Assembly: GCA_030673995.1 (NCBI GenBank)
Contig: DAOUYU010000038.1
Location: 1 to 11,677, forward strand
Length of the DNA: 11,677 nt
Direction: 5' to 3'
DNA from: Candidatus Aminicenantota bacterium
GTDB taxonomy: Bacteria > Acidobacteriota > Aminicenantia > Aminicenantales > Aminicenantaceae
A program made the translations under genes and the position numbers. How positions within the stretch are numbered: the stretch's first letter is position 1; every line of letters begins with the position of its first letter. This document shows positions 1 to 6,796 of this stretch, in pieces. The notes under the pieces were generated by a model. That model was not told the DNA's origin and made no database searches. It saw only the letters and a list, made by a program, of their open reading frames with translations.

Positions 1-195
1 AAGCCAACAGAAGTGAGGATGGGCAAAGGAAAAGGAGATCCTGAGTACTGGGTGGATGTGATCAGGCCAGGGAGAGTTCTATATGAGCTAGAGGGAGTGC
101 CTGAAGAGGCAGCCAAAGAGGCTATGAGGCTTGCTGCCTTCAAACTCCCGATAAGAACTAGATTTGTTTCCAGAAAGAGCAGGGAGCTGAGATGA
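1..195 (+). CDS. rplP: 50S ribosomal protein L16, C-terminal part (5' truncated by window edge)
   Basis: The reading frame is open from base 1 and encodes the last 64 residues of L16, a large-subunit protein that helps organise the tRNA-binding region near the peptidyl transferase centre. The family's conserved stretch RMGKGKGDPEYWV and the C-terminal pattern EGVPEEAAKEAMRLAAFKLP followed by the TRFV strand are visible, and correspond closely to the end of E. coli L16. The protein runs a few residues past the usual end (SRKSRELR). Its TGA stop overlaps the rpmC start as ATGA, which suggests translational coupling. The N-terminal half, including the start codon, lies outside the window; it is cut only by the edge, with no sign of a broken gene. 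Confidence 0.97.
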   Translation, partial: KPTEVRMGKGKGDPEYWVDVIRPGRVLYELEGVPEEAAKEAMRLAAFKLPIRTRFVSRKSRELR

Positions 196-389
196 AAATC
201 GGAGAATTAAGAGAGTTATCAAAGGATGAGTTGGGAAATAGAGAAACCGAGTTGAAAGACCAGTTTTTTAAATTGAAATTCCAACATGAATTGGGGCAGT
301 TGGAAAATACAATGAGGCTCAAAGAAATTAAAAAAGATATAGCAAGGATAAAAACTCTTTTAAGAGAAAATAAAGAAGGGAAGAAATAG
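192..389 (+). CDS. rpmC: 50S ribosomal protein L29
   Basis: This encodes a 65-residue protein of the usual L29 length, made almost wholly of two helices forming an antiparallel hairpin. L29 sits near the exit of the nascent-peptide tunnel and contributes, with L23, to the docking site of trigger factor and SRP. The opening MKIGELRELSKDEL and the central FKLKFQHELGQLENTMRLKE are characteristic of the family. The second helix is followed by a Lys-rich tail. The ATG overlaps the rplP stop by 4 bases, so reinitiation by the ribosome that finished L16 is likely. The rpsQ start follows after 3 bases. Position between L16 and S17 is the standard bacterial order. Confidence 0.96.
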   Translation: MKIGELRELSKDELGNRETELKDQFFKLKFQHELGQLENTMRLKEIKKDIARIKTLLRENKEGKK

Positions 390-392
390 AGA

Positions 393-689
393 ATGGAAAA
401 TCTTCAGGGAAGAAAAACAACTAAGGTCGGTGTTGTGATCAGCAATAAGCTGAAAAAAACAGCCACTATTCTTGTTGAAAGGCCTGTTAGGCATCCTTTG
501 TATAAAAAGATCATAAAGAAGAAAAAGAAATTTCTTGTCCATGATGAATATGAAAAATGTAAGGTTGGAGATGTTGTGAGAATCATAGAGACAAAGCCTA
601 TAAGCAAAAGAAAATGCTGGCGGATCCAGGAGATTGTGGGATTATCTCCCAGCGAGGCAGAGAAGGAGATCAAGGAAAAGGAAGAATGA
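393..689 (+). CDS. rpsQ: 30S ribosomal protein S17
   Basis: This 98-residue OB-fold protein binds 16S rRNA early in 30S assembly. The family patterns GVVISNKLKKTATILVER and HPLYKKIIKKKKKFLVHDE are present, with the conserved GDVVRIIETKPISKRKCWRI near the end of the fold. The core ends around residue 83. After it comes an acidic-charged tail (SEAEKEIKEKEE) that makes the protein somewhat longer than the E. coli form (84 residues), though C-terminal tails are common in S17. It starts 3 bases after the rpmC stop with only a weak purine-rich ribosome-binding sequence upstream, which fits coupled translation. Its TGA stop overlaps the rplN ATG by 4 bases. Confidence 0.96.
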   Translation: MENLQGRKTTKVGVVISNKLKKTATILVERPVRHPLYKKIIKKKKKFLVHDEYEKCKVGDVVRIIETKPISKRKCWRIQEIVGLSPSEAEKEIKEKEE

Positions 690-1054
690 TACAGACGGAA
701 ACCATGCTTAGAGTCGCTGATAATTCTGGCGCTCGGAGAATTTTATGCATCACTCCCTTGGGAGGAGGAATCGGGAAAACCGCCTCTATCGGAGATATCA
801 TCTCGGCAACGGTGAAAGAAGCTGAACCTGAAAGTAAGATTCCGAAAGGAAATGTTGTACGGGCAGTCATTGTCCGGACAAAGAAGGAGGTTCGACGCAA
901 AGACGGTTCCTATATCCGTTTTGATGATAATGCTGCAGTTATCATAGACCGCCAGGGAGAACCCATAGGGACTCGAGTATTTGGCCCGGTGGGGAGAGAA
1001 TTAAGAGAGAAAAAGTTCATGAAGATCATTTCTCTTGCTCCGGAGGTTCTATGA
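686..1054 (+). CDS. rplN: 50S ribosomal protein L14
   Basis: The 122-residue product matches the usual L14 length (about 122-123). L14 is a core large-subunit protein at the subunit interface, contacting 16S rRNA in an inter-subunit bridge and forming a known docking site for the silencing factor RsfS. The start MIQTETMLRVADNSGARR is the family signature, and the C-terminal GPVGRELREKKFMKIISLAPEVL is also typical. An upstream in-frame ATG at 614 would add 24 residues inside rpsQ with no L14 similarity; I reject it because the 686 start gives the canonical N terminus and an ATGA overlap with the rpsQ stop. The C-terminal stop overlaps the rplX start. Confidence 0.97.
   Translation: MIQTETMLRVADNSGARRILCITPLGGGIGKTASIGDIISATVKEAEPESKIPKGNVVRAVIVRTKKEVRRKDGSYIRFDDNAAVIIDRQGEPIGTRVFGPVGRELREKKFMKIISLAPEVL
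1042..1046 (+). promoter_or_regulatory. Ribosome-binding site of rplX (bears on start choice)
   Basis: GGAGG lies inside the end of rplN. It is 4 bases from the first of two tandem ATG codons (1051) and 7 bases from the second (1054). The 7-base spacing is the more usual, so translation may begin mainly at 1054. Confidence 0.6.
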
Positions 1055-1383
1055 TGAACAAGATACTATTAAAGAAAAATGATGTTGTCATTGTGACCAA
1101 TGGGAAAGATAAAGGAAAAACAGGAAAGGTTTTGAAAGTTTTGCCTGAGAAAAAAAGAGCTGTTGTCGAAAAGGTCAACTTTGTCAAGGAATTTATACGT
1201 CCTGACCGGAGTAAGAACATTCAGGGCGGAATTGTGGAGAGAGAGGCTCCCATACACGTTTCGAATTTGATGCTTTATTGCTCAGAATGTGCTCAAGGAG
1301 TGAGGGTAAAGAATCAAAGGCTGGAGGACGGAAGCAAAATAAGAAGCTGTAGCAAGTGCGAGGCAAACTTGGAGAAGCAATAA
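1051..1383 (+). CDS. rplX: 50S ribosomal protein L24, zinc-ribbon form
   Basis: L24 is a KOW-domain protein that initiates 50S assembly and lies near the tunnel exit. The KOW motif is seen as KNDVVIVTNGKDKGKTGKVLKV (about residues 9-30), followed by IQGGIVEREAPIHVSNLML. The C-terminal part carries C77-x2-C80 and C100-x2-C103, a four-cysteine zinc ribbon found in many bacterial L24 proteins but missing from others. Length (110, or 109) is normal. Two adjacent ATGs (1051 and 1054) are possible starts; the first gives an ATGA overlap with rplN, whereas the second has better spacing from the GGAGG upstream. The choice changes one Met only. Confidence 0.95.
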   Translation: MMNKILLKKNDVVIVTNGKDKGKTGKVLKVLPEKKRAVVEKVNFVKEFIRPDRSKNIQGGIVEREAPIHVSNLMLYCSECAQGVRVKNQRLEDGSKIRSCSKCEANLEKQ

Positions 1384-1395
1384 GAGGGAAAAGAA

Positions 1396-1938
1396 ATGAG
1401 TCGTCTTTTGGAAAAGTATAAAAAAAAGATTATTCCGGAACTTCGGAAGGAGCTTTCTATAAATAACAAGATGGCTGTTCCGAGGCTTGAAAAAATCGTT
1501 TTAAACATGGGTGCAGGGGATGCCATCCAGAATATTAAATTTTTAGATACTGCCCAAAAAGAGTTGAGCCTTATTACCGGTCAATGGCCGGCAGTAGGAA
1601 GGGCAAAGAAGTCTATCTCAACTTTTAAGCTTCGTAAAGGGCATGCCATCGGATGTTATGTTACTTTACGGGGCAAAAGAATGTATGAATTTTTTGATCG
1701 CTTGGTCAACATTGTTCTCCCTCGTGTGCGAGATTTCAGGGGTGTTTCTCCCCGATCTTTTGATGGTGGTGGGAATTATACGCTGGGAATCAAGGACCAA
1801 CTCGTCTTTCCAGAAATAGATTATACAAAAGTGGAAAGACAGCGAGGCATGAATATCACTATCGTTACCTCTGCCGAGAATGACAAAGAGGCTTATGCCC
1901 TGTTAGATAAATTAGGGGTGCCTTTCGGAGAGGCTTGA
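1396..1938 (+). CDS. rplE: 50S ribosomal protein L5
   Basis: This 180-residue protein is of typical L5 length (about 179). L5 binds 5S rRNA and, with L18 and L25, forms the central protuberance, contacting the P-site tRNA and the small subunit. Family signatures visible include the opening LLEKYKKKIIPELRKEL, KIVLNMGAGDA around residue 33, the TGQWPAVGRAKKSISTFKLR stretch, and the C-terminal INITIVTSA-like block (MNITIVTSAENDKEAYALL). The GNYTLGIKDQLVFPEIDYTKVE segment is also well conserved. A GAGGG sequence at 1384-1388, 7 bases before the ATG, serves as the ribosome-binding site; the gap from rplX is 12 bases. Confidence 0.97.
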   Translation: MSRLLEKYKKKIIPELRKELSINNKMAVPRLEKIVLNMGAGDAIQNIKFLDTAQKELSLITGQWPAVGRAKKSISTFKLRKGHAIGCYVTLRGKRMYEFFDRLVNIVLPRVRDFRGVSPRSFDGGGNYTLGIKDQLVFPEIDYTKVERQRGMNITIVTSAENDKEAYALLDKLGVPFGEA

Positions 1939-1951
1939 TAAGGAAGGAAAG

Positions 1952-2137
1952 ATGTCGAGAAAATCATCCATGGCAAAATATTTAAAAGAGCCAAAATACG
2001 CAACAAGAAGAAAGAGTCGATGTCGAATATGCGGACGTTCCAAAGGATACTACAGGAAGTTTGATATGTGTCGATTATGCTTCCGAGAATTAGCCTTAAA
2101 GGGTGAAATACCAGGAATAGTAAAAGCTTCATGGTAA
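1952..2137 (+). CDS. rpsZ: 30S ribosomal protein S14, zinc-binding type (S14 type Z)
   Basis: The 61-residue product has the length of the short, zinc-binding S14 class rather than the approximately 100-residue cysteine-free class. Cysteines at 24, 27, 40 and 43 form the C-x2-C...C-x2-C site, within RCRICGRSKGYYRKFDMCRLC. The end, ELALKGEIPGIVKASW, is the family signature. S14 is a late-binding protein in the 30S head next to S3, S10 and S19. A second Met at residue 7 is possible, but the first ATG gives the canonical 61 residues and has AAGGAAGG at 1940-1947. It sits 13 bases after rplE. Some databases use the symbol rpsN for both types. Confidence 0.96.
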   Translation: MSRKSSMAKYLKEPKYATRRKSRCRICGRSKGYYRKFDMCRLCFRELALKGEIPGIVKASW

Positions 2138-2155
2138 ACGTGAAAGGATGAGATC

Positions 2156-2554
2156 ATGAGTTTAACAGATCCTATTGCTGACATGCTGACTAGGATAAGA
2201 AATGCTATCCAAGTTAAAAAGAAAGAATTGAGTATTCCTTCTTCCCGCATGAAGGTTGAGATAGCGAAAATTTTAAAGGAGGAAGGGTATATTAGAAACT
2301 TTAAGGTTACAGACGATAATAAGCAGGGAATATTGAATGTTGCTCTCAAATACACTGAGGATTATGATAGCGTTATTTCCGGGCTTCAGAGAATAAGCCG
2401 CCCAGGTTGTCGGGCATACTGCAACAGTGACTCCATACCCAAGGTTATCGGAGGGATGGGAATTGTGATCCTGTCTACCTCAGAAGGAATTGCCACTGGA
2501 AAGAAGTGTGAAAAACTGGGAGTTGGAGGAGAGATTTTATGTTATATCTGGTAA
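2156..2554 (+). CDS. rpsH: 30S ribosomal protein S8
   Basis: The 132-residue product matches the family length (about 130). S8 is a primary 16S rRNA-binding protein needed for assembly of the central domain; in E. coli it also represses translation of the spc operon by binding the mRNA near rplE. The N-terminal SLTDPIADMLTRIRNA and the C-terminal GIVILSTSEGIATGKKCEKL then GVGGEILCYIW are diagnostic. An AAAGGA at 2143-2148 lies 7 bases from the ATG. The genes on both sides are separated by 18 and 24 bases. I did not identify an S8-binding mRNA mimic around rplX-rplE by eye, so feedback control is only inferred from the family. Confidence 0.97.
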   Translation: MSLTDPIADMLTRIRNAIQVKKKELSIPSSRMKVEIAKILKEEGYIRNFKVTDDNKQGILNVALKYTEDYDSVISGLQRISRPGCRAYCNSDSIPKVIGGMGIVILSTSEGIATGKKCEKLGVGGEILCYIW

Positions 2555-2578
2555 GTTTTAAGAGAAAAGGAATGTAAG

Positions 2579-3127
2579 ATGTCTCGAGTAGGAAAGCAAC
2601 CTGTTGTTTTGCCAGAGGGAGTTAAGGTCAATATCTTGCAAGAAAAGATAGAATTTTTAGGGCCTAAGGGAAAGATGTCTTCTCCCTTACTTCCTGGGAT
2701 TAAAGCCGACCTCAGCGATAACCAGCTTATATTGGCCAGGTCAAATGATTCCAAAGAGCAGTGTTCCAATCATGGTTTGAGCCGGAGCCTGGCTTACAAT
2801 GCAGCTATGGGTGTCTCTGCTGGTTTTTCCAAACAGCTTGAAATAGTGGGAGTTGGATACCGAGCTAAAGTCGATAAAAACAGGCTCGAATTGAATTTGG
2901 GCTATTCCAAGCCAGTTATCTATGATATACCGGATGATATTGAAATCGTCATGGAAAAACCGACTCTTTTTACCGTAAAAGGGATAGACAAACAGAGAGT
3001 CGGTCAAGTTTCAGAAGAGATTCGCCGATTTCGCAGGCCGGATCCCTATAAACTGAAAGGGATTCGTTATGTTGGTGAGCGTTTGATTAAAAAAGAACGA
3101 AAAGCAGCGGTGGTGAGTGATGTATAA
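2579..3127 (+). CDS. rplF: 50S ribosomal protein L6
   Basis: This 182-residue protein (family about 177-180) has two repeated domains and binds 23S rRNA near the sarcin-ricin loop and the factor-binding region. The start MSRVGKQPVVLPEGVKVNI and the second-domain signature PDPYKLKGIRYVGERLIKKE near the end are characteristic; EIVGVGYRAKV marks the beginning of the second domain around residue 88. A possible ribosome-binding AAGGA lies at 2567-2571, 7 bases before the ATG, and the gap from rpsH is 24 bases. The last codons overlap the start of rplR by 8 bases (from the ATG at 3120), so the two are probably translationally coupled. Confidence 0.97.
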   Translation: MSRVGKQPVVLPEGVKVNILQEKIEFLGPKGKMSSPLLPGIKADLSDNQLILARSNDSKEQCSNHGLSRSLAYNAAMGVSAGFSKQLEIVGVGYRAKVDKNRLELNLGYSKPVIYDIPDDIEIVMEKPTLFTVKGIDKQRVGQVSEEIRRFRRPDPYKLKGIRYVGERLIKKERKAAVVSDV

Positions 3128-3494
3128 AGATAAAGTTCAATTAAAAATGAAGGCCAAAGAGCGTATAAGAAAGAGAATCCGGAAGAAAATCAGAGGAACC
3201 TCTGAAAGACCAAGAGTTTATGTATTCAAGAGTAACCGCTATATATACACTCAGGTTATTGATGACGATAATGGTCATGTTTTGATTTCTACCTCTACTT
3301 CAGGAAAAGAATTTAAGGAAAAAAATAAAAATTTTAAGAATACAAAGGCCTCTCAGGCATTGGGTATCATACTGGCGAAAAAGTTGAAACAGAAGAAGAT
3401 CGAGAAAATAATTTTTGACAGGGGAGTTTATCCCTACCATGGACGTATCAAAGTTTTGGCTGATACTGTAAGAAAGGAAGGCATCATTTTTTAA
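3120..3494 (+). CDS. rplR: 50S ribosomal protein L18
   Basis: L18 binds 5S rRNA together with L5 in the central protuberance. The 124-residue product fits the family (about 117-122). Visible hallmarks are the basic N-terminal arm (KAKERIRKRIRKKIRGTSER), RPRVYVFKSNRYIYTQVIDDD, and the C-terminal FDRGVYPYHGRIKVLADTVR followed by KEGIIF. A GTG immediately upstream at 3117 could serve as start and add one residue; I chose the ATG. Both starts lie inside the end of rplF in a different frame, and a GGTGA sequence at 3112-3116 could pair with the anti-Shine-Dalgarno end of 16S rRNA. The TAA stop is 24 bases before rpsE. Confidence 0.95.
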   Translation: MYKDKVQLKMKAKERIRKRIRKKIRGTSERPRVYVFKSNRYIYTQVIDDDNGHVLISTSTSGKEFKEKNKNFKNTKASQALGIILAKKLKQKKIEKIIFDRGVYPYHGRIKVLADTVRKEGIIF

Positions 3495-3504
3495 AGGACA
3501 CTTT

Positions 3505-3511
3505 AAGGAGG
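3505..3511 (+). promoter_or_regulatory. Ribosome-binding site of rpsE supporting its GTG start
   Basis: A strong AAGGAGG lies 7 bases before GTG 3519. It supports the GTG, since no in-frame ATG occurs before the conserved S5 domain begins. Confidence 0.85.
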
Positions 3512-3518
3512 AAAAAGA

Positions 3519-4037
3519 GTGGCTGACGAGGAATTGAAAGTAGAAGAGGAAGAACGGGAAATCGAATTAAAAGATCAGGTGATCTCCATTCGAAGGGTCA
3601 CCAAGGTTGTCAAAGGAGGAAAGAATCTCAGCTTTTCAGCACTGGCGGCTGTTGGAACTGAGAATGGCCAGGTCGGGATTGGTAAAGGAAAAGCCCGGGA
3701 AGTTCCTCAAGCCATATCCAAGGCTGTAGAAGATGCGAAGAAAAAAGTGATTGAAGTCCCTCTTGTTGATACGACGATTCCCCACTTAATAAGAGGTGTG
3801 CACGGAGGAGGAGTTGTCATCCTCCGGCCAGCAGCAAAGGGAACAGGAGTTATCGCTGGCGGCGCTGTAAGAATAATCATGGAGCTGGCTGGAATAAAAG
3901 ATGTTTTGACCAAATCTATCCGGAGCAGTAATCCTATAAGTGTCGCCCATGCTACAATGGATGCCTTAAAGAAATTGAGGAATCCCGAACAGGTTTCAAA
4001 AGTTAGAGGAAGAGATAAGGAAATGATATGGCAGTAA
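3519..4037 (+). CDS. rpsE: 30S ribosomal protein S5
   Basis: This 172-residue protein (family about 165-170) contributes to the 16S decoding region, translational fidelity and the mRNA entry channel. The N-terminal dsRNA-binding-like domain shows RRVTKVVKGGKNLSFSALAA and GTENGQVGIGKGKAREVPQA (about residues 25-66). The second domain shows ILRPAAKGTGVIAGGAVR and SIRSSNPISVAHATMDAL. The first 20 residues are strongly acidic (EELKVEEEEREIE), an extension ahead of the conserved core as in many bacteria. It starts with GTG, the only non-ATG start I am confident of in the window. Its end overlaps the rpmD start by 10 bases in another frame. Confidence 0.97.
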   Translation: MADEELKVEEEEREIELKDQVISIRRVTKVVKGGKNLSFSALAAVGTENGQVGIGKGKAREVPQAISKAVEDAKKKVIEVPLVDTTIPHLIRGVHGGGVVILRPAAKGTGVIAGGAVRIIMELAGIKDVLTKSIRSSNPISVAHATMDALKKLRNPEQVSKVRGRDKEMIWQ

Positions 4038-4297
4038 GAGGTGAAGGACCCAAGAAAACTCCTCAGAAGGCAAAACCGGAGGCGAAAGCCTTGAGAACCA
4101 AGCCAGCAGGAAAAGGAATGTTGAAAGTAAAACTCGTTAGAAGCCTCATCGGGCGTCCACAGAAACAGCGGGAAGTGGTGAAAGGACTCGGATTGAGGAA
4201 GGTTGATTCCGAAGTGATCCGTAAAGACTGTCCTGAGATCCGGGGAATGATAAATAAAATCATTCATCTATTGGAAGTGGAGATTTTGGAGAAATAA
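4028..4297 (+). CDS. rpmD: 50S ribosomal protein L30 with probable N-terminal extension
   Basis: Residues 31-89 are a complete bacterial L30: MLKVKLVRSLIGRPQKQREV opens the domain, and GLGLRKVDSEVIRKDCPEIRG and the final beta strand LLEVEIL follow. L30 normally has about 60 residues and binds 23S rRNA. The longer frame adds a 30-residue Lys/Pro/Ala-rich stretch with no aromatic residue. I chose the 4028 ATG because it has AAGGA at 4017-4021 six bases upstream, overlaps the rpsE stop as at most junctions here, and avoids an 80-base gap. The alternative ATG at 4118 is possible: AGGA at 4108-4111 is also 6 bases from it. The identity of L30 is sure; the start is moderately so. The TAA overlaps the rplO ATG by one base. 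Confidence 0.9.
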   Translation: MAVRGEGPKKTPQKAKPEAKALRTKPAGKGMLKVKLVRSLIGRPQKQREVVKGLGLRKVDSEVIRKDCPEIRGMINKIIHLLEVEILEK

Positions 4298-4743
4298 TGA
4301 ACTTGAGCAATCTTCATCCGGCTAAAGGATCCAGAAAGAGCAGGAAGAGAGTTGGCAGAGGACCTGGTTCCGGTATGGGCAAAACATCTGGCAGGGGCTC
4401 AAAAGGTCAAAAGTCCATCTCCGGATATTCAAGCAAGAGAGGATTTGAAGGGGGACAGATGCCCCTTCATCGCAGGCTTCCAAAAAGAGGTTTTACCAAT
4501 ATCTTTAGAAAAGAATACAGCGAAGTCAACCTTGACCGGTTGGAGAAGATCACTAAAAAAGTGGTTAAACTCAAGGATTTGAAAGAAGCTGGCATTATCA
4601 AGAAAGAATCGGAGAGAGTCAAGATTCTGGGAAGAGGCGAAATTTCCTCATCCAGGACAATCCATGCCCATAAATTCTCTCGCTCCGCTTTAGAGAAAAT
4701 TGAGAAAGCGGGAGGAAAAGTCGTAGTTATCGGAAGTAAATAA
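4297..4743 (+). CDS. rplO: 50S ribosomal protein L15
   Basis: The 148-residue product has the usual L15 length (about 145-150). L15 threads a long Gly/Arg/Lys-rich N-terminal tail into 23S rRNA and acts in late 50S assembly. That tail is evident: NLSNLHPAKGSRKSRKRVGR, then GPGSGMGKTSGRGSKGQKS. The family signature GFEGGQMPLHRRLPKRGF follows at about residues 49-66. The C-terminal globular domain ends HKFSRSALEKIEKAGGKVVV. The start codon shares one base with the rpmD stop (TAATG), and the stop shares one base with the secY start in the same way, so the three genes are linked by stop-start junctions. Confidence 0.97.
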   Translation: MNLSNLHPAKGSRKSRKRVGRGPGSGMGKTSGRGSKGQKSISGYSSKRGFEGGQMPLHRRLPKRGFTNIFRKEYSEVNLDRLEKITKKVVKLKDLKEAGIIKKESERVKILGRGEISSSRTIHAHKFSRSALEKIEKAGGKVVVIGSK

Positions 4744-6128
4744 TGTTAGAAAGCATCAGAAACATTTTTTCTATTCCTGAACTGAGAAGAAGGGTCATTT
4801 TTACTTTGGCTCTTTTAGCCGTTTACCGTATCGGGTGGCAGATTCCTAATCCGGGAGTCAGCCCCGATGCGCTAAAGGAGTTCTGGGAGAGCATGAGGGG
4901 ATCGATTTTAGGATTTATCGATCTTTTCTCTGGACAGAATATGTCTAAAATGACTATTTTTGCTCTGGGGATAATGCCTTATATCAGTGCTTCCATCATC
5001 CTCCAGTTGCTTCAGGTCGTCTGGCCTTACCTGGAGCGATTATCCAAGGAAGGGGAGCTCGGAAGAAAAAAAATCACCCAGTACACCCGTTATGGGACCA
5101 TCGTCATCTGCTCGATCCAGTCCGGGGCTATTGGCTGGTGGCTGACAACCCAGGTTAGTCCCATCAGCGGAGCACCCATTGTTCCTAATCCTGGATTAGG
5201 GTTTATATTTTTAACAATCCTGACCTTAACCACAGGGACTATCTTTGTCATGTGGCTTGGAGAGCAGATATCCGAGCGCGGAATCGGAAACGGCATTTCC
5301 CTGATAATCTTTGCCGGGATTGTGGTTAATGTTCCGCGGAATATTCAGAGCGTTGTAAAAGGGTTAACAAGTGGTTCTTATGGTATTATCAGAGTCATTA
5401 TTCTGGCGGCCATAATGCTTGGGCTTAATGCCGTAATCGTTTTTGTTGAGAGAGGACAGAGGAGAATCCCGGTCTCTTATGCCAAAAGAGTGATAGGGCG
5501 TAAAATCTACGGAGGCCAGAGTACCCATCTTCCTCTTAAGGTGAACACCGGAGGTGTTATTCCCATCATTTTTGCTGCGTCCGTCATCACCATTCCTGCA
5601 ACCATGTCAAGGTTTATCCAGCTTCAATTTTTCGTTCGCCTCGCTGAACAGTTTAATCCGGGTATGCCTCTGTATGTGCTGCTCTACATAACTGCAATCA
5701 TTTTCTTCACATATTTCTATGTTTCTATCATATTCAATCCTTCCGATGTCGCAGACAATCTGAGAAAATACGGCGGATTTATACCGGGAATAAGACCGGG
5801 AAGAAACACCTCTGATTTTATAGACGGTGTTCTATCCCGGATCACTCTGGTTGGATCCTGTTATCTGGCTGCTATTGCCATGTTTCCTGAATTCATAATC
5901 ACGGGATTTAAAATCCACACCCTTCCTTTTATAGGAGCCTTCTTAGAGGCAAACATGCCTCAATGGTTCACTCAGGGATTGAACATGGAAATATATTTCG
6001 GTGGGACATCGATTCTTATCGTTGTCGGCGTGGCTATGGATACAATGCAGCAGATCGAAGCCCAGTTGGTCATGCGCCACTATGACGGATTCATGCGGCG
6101 CGGTCGAATACGAGGAAGAAGGGGATGA
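4743..6128 (+). CDS. secY: Protein translocase subunit SecY
   Basis: SecY is the channel of the SecYEG translocon in the inner membrane; it exports unfolded proteins with SecA and inserts membrane proteins with SRP. The 461-residue product has about ten hydrophobic segments. The two family signatures are seen: GIMPYISASIILQLLQVVWP (TM2) and GEQISERGIGNGISLIIFAG (TM4 and its cytoplasmic approach). The large cytoplasmic loop with RRIPVSYAKRVIGRKIYGG and the loop with NPSDVADNLRKYGGFIPGIRPG, used for SecA and ribosome contact, are intact. The loop between TM9 and TM10 (about residues 386-418) appears longer than in E. coli or Bacillus. The C terminus RGRIRGRRG is basic. It overlaps rplO by one base and adk by four. 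Confidence 0.98.
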   Translation: MLESIRNIFSIPELRRRVIFTLALLAVYRIGWQIPNPGVSPDALKEFWESMRGSILGFIDLFSGQNMSKMTIFALGIMPYISASIILQLLQVVWPYLERLSKEGELGRKKITQYTRYGTIVICSIQSGAIGWWLTTQVSPISGAPIVPNPGLGFIFLTILTLTTGTIFVMWLGEQISERGIGNGISLIIFAGIVVNVPRNIQSVVKGLTSGSYGIIRVIILAAIMLGLNAVIVFVERGQRRIPVSYAKRVIGRKIYGGQSTHLPLKVNTGGVIPIIFAASVITIPATMSRFIQLQFFVRLAEQFNPGMPLYVLLYITAIIFFTYFYVSIIFNPSDVADNLRKYGGFIPGIRPGRNTSDFIDGVLSRITLVGSCYLAAIAMFPEFIITGFKIHTLPFIGAFLEANMPQWFTQGLNMEIYFGGTSILIVVGVAMDTMQQIEAQLVMRHYDGFMRRGRIRGRRG

Positions 6129-6796
6129 GAGTTATTTTGCTTGGCCCTCCTGGCTCTGGTAAAGGGACACAGGGAGACCTTCTTGGAAAAAAATACAGCT
6201 ACCCCAAAATTTCAACGGGAGACATTCTCCGCCTTGAAGTTCAGGAAGGGACTCCCTTAGGGAAAGAGGCAAAAGCCACGATGGATCGAGGTGAATTAGT
6301 AAGCGACGATATTGTGGTCGAGATGGTCAAAAAAAGAATCCTCCGCCCGGACTGCCGCAAGGGTTATATTCTGGATGGTTTTCCCCGCAACGTATCTCAG
6401 GCTCAAAGATTGGAAGAGATGGAAGGAAATCGTGCGGAAATAGTGATGGATATCTCTTTGACAGAGAAAGCTTTGATTTCAAGGCTTTCGGCACGAAGGG
6501 TTTGCTTCCGTTGCGGTGCCGTTTATAATCTTTTGGCCCGTCATCCGAAGAAAGATGGATCATGTGATATTTGTCAGTCAAAGCTCATCCAGAGACAGGA
6601 TGACAGACCCGGAGTGATCAAAGAGCGTTTGAAGGTTTATCACAGACAGACTGAACCTCTTATAGGCTATTATAAGGAAAAGAAAATCTATCACAGGATT
6701 GATGGTGAAGGAAAGATCGAGGCGATATTCGACGAGATCTCTTCAATCCTGGACAGAGATATAATCCTGCAAGGAGAAGTGGACGCTGCGAGATGA
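6125..6796 (+). CDS. adk: Adenylate kinase, zinc-lid type
   Basis: Adenylate kinase interconverts ATP + AMP and 2 ADP in the cytoplasm. The P-loop GPPGSGKGT is at residues 7-15, the AMP-binding STGDILR at 30-36, and the DGFPR motif at 84-88. The lid carries C127-x2-C130 and C147-x2-C150, the tetracysteine zinc site found in many adenylate kinases of Gram-positive and other bacteria and replaced by a hydrogen-bond network in E. coli. Arg residues in RQDDRPGVIKERLKVYH are those expected of the closing lid. Length (223) is typical of the long-form enzyme. Placement after secY and before map is the common bacterial order; ATGA overlaps occur at both ends. Confidence 0.98.
   Translation: MRVILLGPPGSGKGTQGDLLGKKYSYPKISTGDILRLEVQEGTPLGKEAKATMDRGELVSDDIVVEMVKKRILRPDCRKGYILDGFPRNVSQAQRLEEMEGNRAEIVMDISLTEKALISRLSARRVCFRCGAVYNLLARHPKKDGSCDICQSKLIQRQDDRPGVIKERLKVYHRQTEPLIGYYKEKKIYHRIDGEGKIEAIFDEISSILDRDIILQGEVDAAR

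Noticed and set aside
614..685. Longer rplN start adding 24 residues
   Set aside because: The added residues lie inside rpsQ and match nothing in L14; ATG 686 gives the canonical N terminus and an ATGA overlap.
3707..4267. A 186-codon open frame on the - strand across rpsE and rpmD
   Set aside because: It lies wholly antisense to two well-supported ribosomal protein genes, has no recognisable domain and a composition typical of shadow frames (Ser/Phe/Leu/Thr-rich).
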